In this document: in pieces, positions 8,575 to 16,759 of the stretch | Position numbering within the stretch: position 1 is the first letter of the stretch | Layout of the letters: each line of letters starts with the position of its first letter | DNA from: CAYOXX01 sp964408025 | Lineage (GTDB): Bacteria > Acidobacteriota > DATKUA01 | Length of the DNA stretch: 48,638 bases | Assembly: GCA_964408025.1 (NCBI GenBank) | Contig: CAYOXX010000014.1 | Coordinates: 1-48,638 of the forward strand | Direction: 5' to 3' | Notes under the pieces: model-generated | Seen by the model: the letters and a program-made list of their open reading frames with translations, nothing else | The model's database searches: none | What the model was told of the DNA's origin: nothing | Program-made: the position numbers and the translations under genes

Positions 8575-10704
8575 TTACTGCTGCGAATCGGTCGCTGCGC
8601 GCCAGCCGACGGGGATCAACTCGCTCCCGCTTCCAAGCCGCCGAACGAGGGCGACAGGATCGCCTTCGCCAACCGGCGCCGCTACTATCTGTGCGCGCCC
8701 GTCGCCGAAGTCGGCGGCGAAGAGCACGAAGTGGCCGTCGGGGGAGTAGATCGGGTCGCTCGCGCTCTCCGAAGTCAGCCGGCGGCTCTCGCCTGTCCCG
8801 AAGTCGTATAGGTAAATACTCGACATCTCGCCACGCCGCAGGGCGTATGCCAGCGACCCGCCGTCGGGAGACGCGGCGAGGCCAAGGATTCTGCCCTCGA
8901 CGCTGAATAGCGCCTCCGGCACGCCGCCTCCGGCGCCGATCGAGCCGACTGTCGACACACCCCGGCCGGGGTCGAAGCGGGCGAAGGCGACCGCGCCCCC
9001 GTCGGGTTGCGAAAAGACCGGGCTGACGATCTCATCGGCGCTCTCCAGCAGCGTCCGCGGGGCAGCCCCGGAGCCGTCGGCGCCGATCTCGACCAGCACC
9101 AGCCGGTGGGCCCCGCCCTCGCTGCGGGTGAAAGCTACGAGCCGGCCGTCGGCCGACAAGCGAGCGCGCTTCGGCCCGGCGCGCCGGCCGAGGGGGTCGG
9201 CGTAGATGTTGCGGACGTTGCGGCCCTCCTCGTCGATGGTGATCAGGCCGCCGTTGCTCCACTCGACCAGGAAGCGGTTCGCTCGAGGATTGTAGCTCAG
9301 CTCGACCACGTGGCCGAGTAGCTCGGCGCGGTCGCCGAAGAAGGAACCGGGCTCCGCGTCCCGCCCCGCGAGCAGCCGCACCAGGCTGCGCTGCCCGTCG
9401 CGCTCGACGTAGACCAGCTGGTGACGCTCGAAGAGGGACTCGATGGTCGGCTGCCGCTCTCTCTCTTCTCTGCCGGGCTGCGGCTGCCGCCGCTCCCCGC
9501 CCTCCTCGCTCTCCCCTCCCGGACGCAGGAGTAGGAAGAGGGAGATGGCAGCGACTACGGCGACGACCGCGATGCCTCCGAGGAGCAGTAGCAGGTGGCG
9601 GGGGCCGGCGGAGGCACGGCGGCCGGCCTCGCCGGCGATCCTCTCCTCGACCTTCTCCAGCGGCGGCGGCGTGTCGGGCTTGAACTTGCCGAGCGTCTCG
9701 CGCAGGCGCTCGAAATCGGCCTCCACCTGCGAGCGCCGCAGCCGCCAGCTCTCCTCCGCCTGCTCCGCTCCCGCCGACACCCTGGCGGCCGCCTCCGTAC
9801 CCAGCCGGCGCACCAGGTCGCCCTCGCGGTACACCTCGGCCAGCGCCGCCTCGACCTCGGAGGCCGACTGGAAGCGCGCCTCGCGGGTCTTGGCCAGCAT
9901 GGTGATTACGATGTCGTTCAGTGGCTTGGGTATCTTACTGTTGAGCTCTTCCGGCGGCCGGGGCGCCTCCTGGATATGCTTGAGGCCGACGGCGTAGGTG
10001 TCGTCGCCCGTGAACGGCACCTCCCCTGTAAGGGCCTCGTAGAAGAGGATGCCGAGGCTGTAGATGTCGCTGCGCCCGTCCACCGCCTGGCCCTTGAGCT
10101 GCTCCGGGCTCATGTAGTGCGGGGTGCCGATCATCGTGCCGGTGGCGGTTTTCGTCGAGGCGAACTTGGCCTTGGCGATGCCGAAGTCGGTCAGCACCGC
10201 GGCCTCGCGCTCGTCGAACATGACGTTGTCCGGCTTGACGTCGCGGTGGGTCACCCCAGCCTCGTGGGCCACGACCAGGGCGCGGCAGAGCTGGACCACG
10301 ATGCGGCATGCGGTCCCGATGTCGAGCTTCCCATGCTTGCGGATGCGGTCCTTGAGCGTCCCGCCCGGGATGTAGGCCATGATGAAGTAGTTCAGCGGCC
10401 CCGCCACACCGATGTCGAATATGTCTATGATATTGGGGTGGCGCAGCCGCGCCGCGCTTTCGGCCTCCTGCATGAAGCGGCCGACCATCTCCTTGTCGCG
10501 GCCGAACATCCTGGGCAGGACCTTGATCGCTACCTCACGCTTCAGCTGGTTGTGGACTCCCAGGTAGACATCGGCCATGCCGCCGCTGCCCAGCTTCTCC
10601 ACCACTTCGTACTTAGGCGCCAAGTGGGTCCGCAGGACTTCGAGATCGCTCTCTGGCTGGGGCGTAACCTGTGTGCGCTCGGGATCGGAGTTTTTATCGG
10701 TCAT
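8575..10704 (-). CDS. Transmembrane Ser/Thr protein kinase with C-terminal PD40/TolB-like propeller
   Basis: This is a Hanks-type (PknB-like) kinase of about 709 residues. The cytosolic kinase domain covers roughly residues 30-300: glycine loop GSGGMADVY, K61 in AIKVL, catalytic HRDVKPDN with D155, DFG at 173-175 and SPEQL after the activation loop. A juxtamembrane helical region precedes one transmembrane segment (LLLLLGGIAVVAVVAAISLF). An exported beta-propeller with repeated SPDG-type turns (ASPDGGSLAYAL, YSPDGHFVLFA) follows, a plausible sensor. ATG 10704 is chosen because the upstream extension is poor coding sequence that reaches into the promoter region of manC. The ligand and substrates are unknown. 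Confidence 0.93.
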   Translation of the reverse strand: MTDKNSDPERTQVTPQPESDLEVLRTHLAPKYEVVEKLGSGGMADVYLGVHNQLKREVAIKVLPRMFGRDKEMVGRFMQEAESAARLRHPNIIDIFDIGVAGPLNYFIMAYIPGGTLKDRIRKHGKLDIGTACRIVVQLCRALVVAHEAGVTHRDVKPDNVMFDEREAAVLTDFGIAKAKFASTKTATGTMIGTPHYMSPEQLKGQAVDGRSDIYSLGILFYEALTGEVPFTGDDTYAVGLKHIQEAPRPPEELNSKIPKPLNDIVITMLAKTREARFQSASEVEAALAEVYREGDLVRRLGTEAAARVSAGAEQAEESWRLRRSQVEADFERLRETLGKFKPDTPPPLEKVEERIAGEAGRRASAGPRHLLLLLGGIAVVAVVAAISLFLLLRPGGESEEGGERRQPQPGREERERQPTIESLFERHQLVYVERDGQRSLVRLLAGRDAEPGSFFGDRAELLGHVVELSYNPRANRFLVEWSNGGLITIDEEGRNVRNIYADPLGRRAGPKRARLSADGRLVAFTRSEGGAHRLVLVEIGADGSGAAPRTLLESADEIVSPVFSQPDGGAVAFARFDPGRGVSTVGSIGAGGGVPEALFSVEGRILGLAASPDGGSLAYALRRGEMSSIYLYDFGTGESRRLTSESASDPIYSPDGHFVLFAADFGDGRAQIVAAPVGEGDPVALVRRLGSGSELIPVGWRAATDSQQ

Positions 10705-10834
10705 AACTGCCACCGCGCCGGTCCGCCTAAATCGCTCCCCCGCTCCCCGTGCTTGCAGTGCCGCTCGCTGGCGGATTATAGCACCGCCTGCTAGAATGCG
10801 CCCTGCCAACTCAAAGCAACCGGACGAGGCCGCC

Positions 10835-11920
10835 ATGGTGTCGAAGCCCGGAGCAGTGGAGCTCAGCGCCGTCGTTATGTGCGGCGGCTCCGGCACCCGT
10901 TTCTGGCCGGCGAGCCGCCGGCGGAGCCCGAAGCAGTTCCTGCGCCTGCTCGGCAAGACCTCGCTGATCCAGGATACCGTAGCGCGGCTGGAAGGTCTGG
11001 TGCCGCCGGAGAGGATCTACCTGCTCGCCGGCGAGGAGCACTCCGACCTGCTGCGCCGGCACCTGCCGCAGGTCTCCTCCGACAATTACATCCTGGAGCC
11101 GGCGCCGCGCAACACCGGGCCAGCGCTGGCCCTGGCCGCCCGGGTGCTGGAGGCACGCTCGCCGTCGGCGGTGATCGCCGCGCTGCCGGCGGACCACTCG
11201 ATCTCCAACGCCGAGGGCTTCCGCCGCGCGCTGGGCCTCGCGGCGGCAGCTGCGGCGGAGCGCGGGGCTATTGCAACGCTGGGTATAACTCCCGACGTGC
11301 CGGAGACCGGCTACGGCTACATCGAGATCGGGGACGAGCTGAGCGGAGGCCTCAGGGCGGTCGAGAGGTTCGTGGAGAAGCCGTCGCAACAGAAGGCCGA
11401 GGAGTACCTGCGCGGCGGCCGCCACCTATGGAACAGCGGCATGTTCGCCATGCCGCTCGACGCGCTCGTCCGCGAGCTGAAGCTGCAGCAGCCGCGCATC
11501 TGGCGCCCGCTGTGGCAGGAGATGGACGGTCCGGACTCGCCCGACTTCGCCGCCGGGCTGGAGCGGCTCTACCCAACGCTGCCCAAGATCTCGATCGACT
11601 ACGCGGTCATGGAGGGGGCCGAGCAGGTGCTGTGCATCCCCTCCGAGTTCGGCTGGAACGACCTGGGGAGCTGGAGCGCCCTGGAGAAGCTGTGGGGTGC
11701 AGACGGGGACGGCAACGCAGCCGACGGCCGCTACTACGCGGTCGGCAGCCACGGCAACATCGTCTCCGGCGGCCGCAGCGAGATCGCAATGGTCGGCGTG
11801 GAGAACCTGGTGGTCGTCGAGCGTGACGGCGTGGTGCTGGTCTGCGCCAAGGAGCGCTGCCAGGAGCTGCGGGAGCTGATCGCGCTTCTGGAGCACGAGG
11901 GCCGCGACGACCTGCTGTAG
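10835..11920 (+). CDS. manC: Mannose-1-phosphate guanylyltransferase
   Basis: This protein makes GDP-mannose from GTP and mannose-1-phosphate for glycans. The 361-residue protein has only the nucleotidyltransferase module and no C-terminal isomerase domain, so it resembles the short ManC form. Key motifs are the nucleotide-binding GGSGTRFWPASRRRSPKQF near residues 17-35, ALPADHSI, the sugar-binding FVEKP and WNSGMF, and FGWNDLGSW near the end. ATG 10835 is chosen; the coding frame is also open upstream but without family similarity. It is divergent from the kinase gene. GDP-mannose supply would fit the DegT aminotransferase gene 2.2 kb downstream, but that link is only inferred. Confidence 0.93.
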   Translation: MVSKPGAVELSAVVMCGGSGTRFWPASRRRSPKQFLRLLGKTSLIQDTVARLEGLVPPERIYLLAGEEHSDLLRRHLPQVSSDNYILEPAPRNTGPALALAARVLEARSPSAVIAALPADHSISNAEGFRRALGLAAAAAAERGAIATLGITPDVPETGYGYIEIGDELSGGLRAVERFVEKPSQQKAEEYLRGGRHLWNSGMFAMPLDALVRELKLQQPRIWRPLWQEMDGPDSPDFAAGLERLYPTLPKISIDYAVMEGAEQVLCIPSEFGWNDLGSWSALEKLWGADGDGNAADGRYYAVGSHGNIVSGGRSEIAMVGVENLVVVERDGVVLVCAKERCQELRELIALLEHEGRDDLL

Positions 11921-11962
11921 GGGAAGACCCCCAGGCTTTTCTATTGCGAGAGGAGGGCACCG

Positions 11963-12319
11963 TTGTTCGAGCTTACGGTCGAGACGCGCGGTAGGGTGGC
12001 GATCCTGCGGCCGCGGGGCAACCTCTTCCTGCCGGAATCTGAGCAGCTCGAGGAGAGGGCTGAGGGGCTCCTGAGGGCCGGCTACGAGCGCTACGTGGTC
12101 AACTTGGGCGGCCTTGACTACATAGGCAGCTCCGGAATCGGCGTCATGGTAGGCCTGCACAAGCGGGTCGGGAAGCTGGGCGGCCGGCTGCTCTACACCA
12201 ACGTCCCGGCCAAGGCGACCGAGATCCTGCGCATGATGGGCCTGGAGATGCTGGAACTGATGGAGACTGAGGCGGAAGCAACGGCCGCCCTCGGCGGCGA
12301 AGGGGAGGCGCTGCCTTGA
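11963..12319 (+). CDS. STAS-domain anti-sigma factor antagonist
   Basis: This 118-residue single STAS domain resembles SpoIIAA/RsbV. In partner switching, the dephosphorylated form binds an anti-sigma kinase and releases a sigma factor. The phosphorylation loop reads LDYIGSSGIG, with S57 matching the regulated serine. It starts with TTG at 11963; a strong AGGAGG at 11951-11956 fixes this start. The next gene, 39 bases on, is a GAF-SpoIIE phosphatase that is the natural candidate to dephosphorylate it. No RsbW-like kinase or sigma factor is visible in the window. Confidence 0.9.
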   Translation: MFELTVETRGRVAILRPRGNLFLPESEQLEERAEGLLRAGYERYVVNLGGLDYIGSSGIGVMVGLHKRVGKLGGRLLYTNVPAKATEILRMMGLEMLELMETEAEATAALGGEGEALP

Positions 12320-12358
12320 TCCGCTAAGCGGCCGCGGTCCCAGGGGGCTCGGCGAGCT

Positions 12359-13621
12359 ATGAAGAGCGATCTGGAGAAGCTGAAGGCGATAGTCGAGGCG
12401 AGCAAGAAGCTGACCTCCGTGCTCGATCTCGATGAGCTGCTGAACGTCATCCTCGACGTCGCCCTCGATGAACTCGAAGCCGAGCGCGGCACCGTATTTC
12501 TCCTAGATCCCGAGAAGGGCGAGATCTTGAGCTGCGTACTGTGCGCCGACGAGATCGACGAGCTGCGCCTGCCGATAGGTAAAGGGATCGCCGGCTCGGT
12601 CGCCGAGACCGGCGAGACGCTGATCATCCCCGACGCCTACGCCGATTCCCGCTTCAACCCCGACGTGGACCGCAGCAGCGGCTTCCGCACCAAGTCGATC
12701 CTCTGCCTGCCGATGCGCAAGGGGGACGAGATCATCGGCGTGCTGGAGCTGCTGAACAAGCGCGAGGGCACCTTCACGTCCAACGACGCCGACTACCTCG
12801 AGGCGCTGGCGGCGCACATGGTGATCGCCATCGAGAACGCCAAGGCGCACCTGGAGCGTCTCGAGCAGGAGCGGACACGCCAGGAACTGGAGCTGGCCGC
12901 CCGCATCCAGCGGCGCCTGCTGCCGCAGTCGCTGCCGGAAGTGACGGGCCTGCGGATCGCGGTGCGCGCCGAACCCTGCAGGGCCGTCGGCGGCGACTAC
13001 TACGACTTCCTGGCTCTCCCGGGCAACCGCCTCGGCGTCGTCATCGCCGACGTCTCCGGCAAGGGCGTGGGAGCGGCGCTGATCACCTCGGCGCTGCACG
13101 CCTTCCTGCACGCGCTCGTCTGCTCATACAGCGGCCCGGCGGAGCTGGCCTCCTCGGTCAACCGGCTGATCCACGACTCGATACTCGCCTCCTCGTTCCT
13201 CACCATGGCCTTCGTGGAGATCGATCCGAGGCTCGGGCGCCTGCGCTACTGCAACTGCGGCCACAACCAGCCGGTCTTCTTCAGCGACGGCAAACCGAGG
13301 CTCCTCGAAACCACCGGGACGATTGTCGGCATGTTCCCGCACGCCGAGTTCGGCGAGCAGGCGCTCGAGCTGAAGGGGAGCGAGGGGGGCGAGAGCCTGC
13401 TGCTCTACACCGACGGCCTCACCGAGGCGGCGCGCGGTGAGGGAGACGAGCGCGAGGAGTTCGGACTCCGGAGGCTCCTGCGGGTGTGCGGCGAGGCCCC
13501 CGGCGACCCGGCTTCCTGGCTAGCATCCATCGGGGAGGCGGTCGAGGGCTTCACCAGTGGCGCGACGTTCGACGACGACCTGACGATCATCGCCATACGC
13601 TTCGACGGGCAGAGAAATTGA
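12359..13621 (+). CDS. GAF-domain PP2C/SpoIIE serine phosphatase (RsbU/RsbP-like)
   Basis: This is a 420-residue cytosolic phosphatase. A GAF sensor domain occupies roughly residues 15-160 (ERGTVFLLDPEKGEIL, LPIGKGIAGSVAETGE, DRSSGFRTKSILCLPM). A linker helix with QRRLLPQSLPE leads into a SpoIIE-type PP2C domain of about residues 185-420, with metal motifs GGDYYDF, VIADVSGKGVGAAL and LLYTDGLTEA plus a terminal DDDLTII. It probably dephosphorylates the STAS protein encoded just upstream. The stop lies 2 bases before the GTG of the GWxTD gene, so translation is probably coupled. Confidence 0.93.
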   Translation: MKSDLEKLKAIVEASKKLTSVLDLDELLNVILDVALDELEAERGTVFLLDPEKGEILSCVLCADEIDELRLPIGKGIAGSVAETGETLIIPDAYADSRFNPDVDRSSGFRTKSILCLPMRKGDEIIGVLELLNKREGTFTSNDADYLEALAAHMVIAIENAKAHLERLEQERTRQELELAARIQRRLLPQSLPEVTGLRIAVRAEPCRAVGGDYYDFLALPGNRLGVVIADVSGKGVGAALITSALHAFLHALVCSYSGPAELASSVNRLIHDSILASSFLTMAFVEIDPRLGRLRYCNCGHNQPVFFSDGKPRLLETTGTIVGMFPHAEFGEQALELKGSEGGESLLLYTDGLTEAARGEGDEREEFGLRRLLRVCGEAPGDPASWLASIGEAVEGFTSGATFDDDLTIIAIRFDGQRN

Positions 13622-13623
13622 GC

Positions 13624-14154
13624 GTGAAGTCCGCCCTCTTTGTGCTGCTCCTGCTGGCCCTGCCGCAGTCGAGCATCGAGATGGAGGCCACATACGAGTA
13701 CCTCCTCTCGCCGGCAGAGAGGTCGGCTTACGACGCCCTGGCCACGCGCGAGGAGCGCGTTCGCTTCCTCGAGGAGTTCTGGGCCGACCTCGATCCGACC
13801 CCGGAGACCGACTACAACGAGCTGCGCGAGCTCTACCTGGGCCGCCTGGAGCTGGCCGACCTCTACTTCTCGCTCCCCTTCCGGGAGGGCTGGCGCACCG
13901 ACCGCGGCAAGGTGCTGGTCTTCTTCGGCTCGCCGGCGGAGATCCGCCGCAGTCCCTTCAGACCCGCCGCGGGGCCGAAGCACGAGATCTGGGTCTACAG
14001 GTCCGAGGGTGGCGCAGACGTCGAGCTTGTCTTCGAGGACAGGGCCGATCTGGGGGAGTTCGTCCTGCTCTCGAACGTCCTCTTCCCCGAGCGGCTGCCG
14101 CAGGAGCGGGAGGTACCGCGCCTGGCCGAGGACGGAGGGGAGGCTCCGCGATGA
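13624..14154 (+). CDS. Exported GWxTD-domain protein
   Basis: This short exported protein of 176 residues starts at GTG 13624 (VKSALFVLLLLALPQSS), where a hydrophobic leader follows directly. The GWxTD signature is G89-W-R-T-D93, embedded in FREGWRTDRGKVLVFFGSP; the later IWVYR and VELVFED strands also fit the family. GWxTD proteins occur in Acidobacteriota, Bacteroidota and Gemmatimonadota and have no settled function. This one is reduced to about the core domain. Its stop overlaps the aminotransferase start (ATGA at 14151), and it follows the phosphatase by 2 bases, so it belongs to that operon. Confidence 0.83.
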   Translation: MKSALFVLLLLALPQSSIEMEATYEYLLSPAERSAYDALATREERVRFLEEFWADLDPTPETDYNELRELYLGRLELADLYFSLPFREGWRTDRGKVLVFFGSPAEIRRSPFRPAAGPKHEIWVYRSEGGADVELVFEDRADLGEFVLLSNVLFPERLPQEREVPRLAEDGGEAPR

Positions 14155-15314
14155 GGCGGCGCGGCGATTTCCTACCCTTCCACGTGCCGTCAATCACCGA
14201 GGCGGAGATCGCGGAGGTGGTCGCGGCCCTGCGCGAGGGCTGGATCAGCAGCGGCCCGCGTGTGCCACGCTTCGAGCGGGAGTTCGCCGAGGCCGTAGGC
14301 GCGCCGCACGCGCTGGCGCTCAACTCCGGCACGGCGGCCCTCCACCTGGCGCTCGAGGCGGCTGGAGTAGGGCCCGGCGACGAGGTGATCGTGCCGGTGA
14401 TGACCTTCGCCGCCACCGCAGAGGTAGTGATCCACCTCGGCGCCCGCCCGGTATTCGCCGACTGCCAGCCCGACACGCTGCTCGTCGACCCGGCCGCCGT
14501 CGAGACCGCCGTCACGGAAAGAACGAAGGCGATCGTCCCGGTCCACCACAGCGGCCAGGCCTGCGAGATGGACCCGATCCTCGAGCTGGCGCGCAAGCGC
14601 GGCCCGCGGGTGATAGAGGACGCGGCCCACGCCTTCCCGGCATCCTACCGCGGGCGCTCTGTCGGCTCGCTGGGAGATGCCGCGGCCTTCAGCTTTTACG
14701 CCACCAAGACGCTGGCCGCCGGCGAGGGAGGGATGCTGACCGCCGCCGACGAGGCGCTGGCGCGGCGGGCGCGGATCATGAGCCTGCACGGCATCAGCCG
14801 CGGAGGCGAGTACCGCTACCGCAAGGAGGGGACCTGGCGCTACGAGATCGAGGCGCCCGGCTACAAGTACAACATGCCGGAGCCACAGGCCGCGATTGGC
14901 CTGGTCCAGCTCGCGCGCGCGCCGGAGATGCTGGCCCGGCGGCGCGAGATCGCGAGGCGCTACATCGAGGGATTATCGGATGTCGAGCAGCTCGAGCCGC
15001 CGGTGGTGCTGCCGGAGCGCGAGCACGCCTGGCACCTGTTCGTCGTCCGCCTGCGCACCGAGGCTCTGCCGTTCGGCCGCGACCGCTTCGTCGAGGAGCT
15101 CAGGGCCCGCAACATAGGCGCCAGCGTCCACTTCATCCCCCTGCACAGGATGCCCTACTACGCGAACAAATTCGGCCTGCGGGCCGGGGACTTCCCCAAC
15201 GCCGAGGCGGCCTACCACCGGATCGTCAGCCTGCCAATCTGGCCCGGAATGAGCGACGCCGACACAGACGACGTGATCGCCGCCGTGCACGACACCATCG
15301 AATCGGCCTCCTGA
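14151..15314 (+). CDS. DegT/DnrJ/EryC1/StrS-family PLP aminotransferase
   Basis: This 387-residue cytosolic fold-type I aminotransferase of the sugar-nucleotide group makes amino sugars for surface glycans or secondary products. The PLP lysine is K186 in SFYATKTLAAGEGGM. Other family blocks are SGTAALHLAL, VPVMTFAATA, VIEDAAHAFPASY and YKYNMPEPQAAIGLVQL. It has the usual length. It overlaps the GWxTD gene by 4 bases. The nucleotide sugar cannot be assigned; manC upstream hints at surface polysaccharide work. Confidence 0.92.
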   Translation: MRRRGDFLPFHVPSITEAEIAEVVAALREGWISSGPRVPRFEREFAEAVGAPHALALNSGTAALHLALEAAGVGPGDEVIVPVMTFAATAEVVIHLGARPVFADCQPDTLLVDPAAVETAVTERTKAIVPVHHSGQACEMDPILELARKRGPRVIEDAAHAFPASYRGRSVGSLGDAAAFSFYATKTLAAGEGGMLTAADEALARRARIMSLHGISRGGEYRYRKEGTWRYEIEAPGYKYNMPEPQAAIGLVQLARAPEMLARRREIARRYIEGLSDVEQLEPPVVLPEREHAWHLFVVRLRTEALPFGRDRFVEELRARNIGASVHFIPLHRMPYYANKFGLRAGDFPNAEAAYHRIVSLPIWPGMSDADTDDVIAAVHDTIESAS

Positions 15315-15417
15315 GCGCGTTCGCTGCCACGCCCGGGCGCAATGCGGGATCTTAATATTGTCCGTCTAGCCACCTCATGAGACCTGTTTACCCCTTGCCC
15401 ACAGTCGTGATAGATTC

Positions 15418-15434
15418 GAGTAATCAGATTACTC
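15418..15434. promoter_or_regulatory. 17-base palindrome upstream of the first secreted paralogue
   Basis: GAGTAATCAGATTACTC is a perfect inverted repeat (two 8-base arms around one base) 26 bases before the ATG at 15460. With one bulged base, flanking AGATT (15412-15416) and AATCT (15435-15439) extend it to 13 pairs. It could be a dimeric repressor site or a leader hairpin close to the ribosome site. Confidence 0.4.
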
Positions 15435-15459
15435 AATCTTAGATACGGGGGTAACCGCA

Positions 15460-16560
15460 ATGAGAAAAACAATTATGCTCTCAGCCTTATTAATCATCTC
15501 TCTTTCCGTAGGTACCGTCGCCGAAGAGAAAACATCTGCCAGCGCTGATTCTCCCTTTATCTTCGTCAACACCAACTCGCCCTATGGCTTTATTGTCGCG
15601 ATCAATAGGCAATTCTCCAGCTTCGCACAGATTGCCCGCTCCATGGGTTTCGACATCGATCATGGCCATCTGAATGAAATAACGGACGAGTTTCTTGAAG
15701 ATGTCGATATTTTGGTCCTGGCAGCTCCTGGTTTCGCCCTTCTCGACGAGGACAAGGCGGCGTTGAGGCGTTTCCTGCAGCGGGGCGGCGGCCTCTTCTT
15801 CATGGCCGCTCACAGGAATTGGGTCGATCTTTCAAACTATGACAGTTTTCTCGGCGAATACGGAATCACATTCGGGATTTCCGAATGGGGCACTGTCAAG
15901 GCAACGGTACCGCCCGGCTGCACGCTCAGCGGCCCTTATCCTTGTTATCAGATCACCAATAATCTGGGTTTAAGCAAGGCATATCTGGTTACCGATCCCA
16001 GTAAGACCGAGATTGTCGCGATCAGACCCAACGGTAATATACTGGGCGCCGTCTCGACAAATAGGCGCCCGCTTGGCCTGGGGAGGATGGTTGTATTTGG
16101 CGGAATCGGCGTAGTTAGCAATAACGCGCTTGCGCAATACGACAACACCAATCTGGCCAAGAATATACTTACCTACCTGCTCGGCGGCTCCGACCTGCGC
16201 ACGACTCTCTGCAAGTTCAAGGGCCGTAACATCCGTCCGGGCTCCAAAGTCAAGCTGATCGCCAAGGCGCGCAACGACGGCAACGAGGCCAGCTCGGCCA
16301 CCATTGTACGCTTCTTCCTCTGCACCACCAACACCTACAACGACAGCCCACCCGAGGTCGTAGCCACATTAGGCAGTGCCGATCTGCCGTCGCTGGATCC
16401 CGGCAAATCCAAGAAGGTCAAGATAAAGGTCAGGATTTCCACTTCAGTGACGCCGGGCGACTACTATGTAATCGCCGTCGCCGACCCGGACGACACCATC
16501 GGCGACACCAACACGAGCAACAACTACAAGGCGAGCAAGAAGCAGATCACGATCAACTAG
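15460..16560 (+). CDS. Exported GATase-like plus CARDB-like domain protein (paralogue 1)
   Basis: This is a 366-residue exported protein. A signal peptide (MRKTIMLSALLIISLSVGTVA) is followed by an alpha/beta region of about 30-235. Its pattern, EFLEDVDILVLAAPGFALLDEDKAALRRFLQRGGGLFF in part, recalls the GATase-1-like/DUF4350 fold, with a glycine-rich turn but no visible catalytic cysteine. The C-terminal 120 residues are a CARDB-like beta-sandwich that is rich in Lys and ends in SNNYKASKKQITIN. The function is unknown; cell-surface binding is a guess. Base composition is less GC-rich than the neighbours. The next gene is a paralogue, with a near-identical C-terminal domain and a diverged N-terminal one. 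Confidence 0.82.
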   Translation: MRKTIMLSALLIISLSVGTVAEEKTSASADSPFIFVNTNSPYGFIVAINRQFSSFAQIARSMGFDIDHGHLNEITDEFLEDVDILVLAAPGFALLDEDKAALRRFLQRGGGLFFMAAHRNWVDLSNYDSFLGEYGITFGISEWGTVKATVPPGCTLSGPYPCYQITNNLGLSKAYLVTDPSKTEIVAIRPNGNILGAVSTNRRPLGLGRMVVFGGIGVVSNNALAQYDNTNLAKNILTYLLGGSDLRTTLCKFKGRNIRPGSKVKLIAKARNDGNEASSATIVRFFLCTTNTYNDSPPEVVATLGSADLPSLDPGKSKKVKIKVRISTSVTPGDYYVIAVADPDDTIGDTNTSNNYKASKKQITIN

Positions 16561-16759
16561 GCTTTTCGGGAGAAGTGCTTGGTTTATCATCCCACCATTG
16601 GAGATGAGTCGCTCTGGAGTAGCGCCTTTGTATCAGCTAGTGTTATGCCAACGAGTAATGCTCTGTGCTATGATGCCGACGACGATACAGCTGCTTCAAC
16701 GCCGATGTTATGGATGTGAGCCACCGGACCATATAACTCAAGGATATAGGAGAGCCGCC

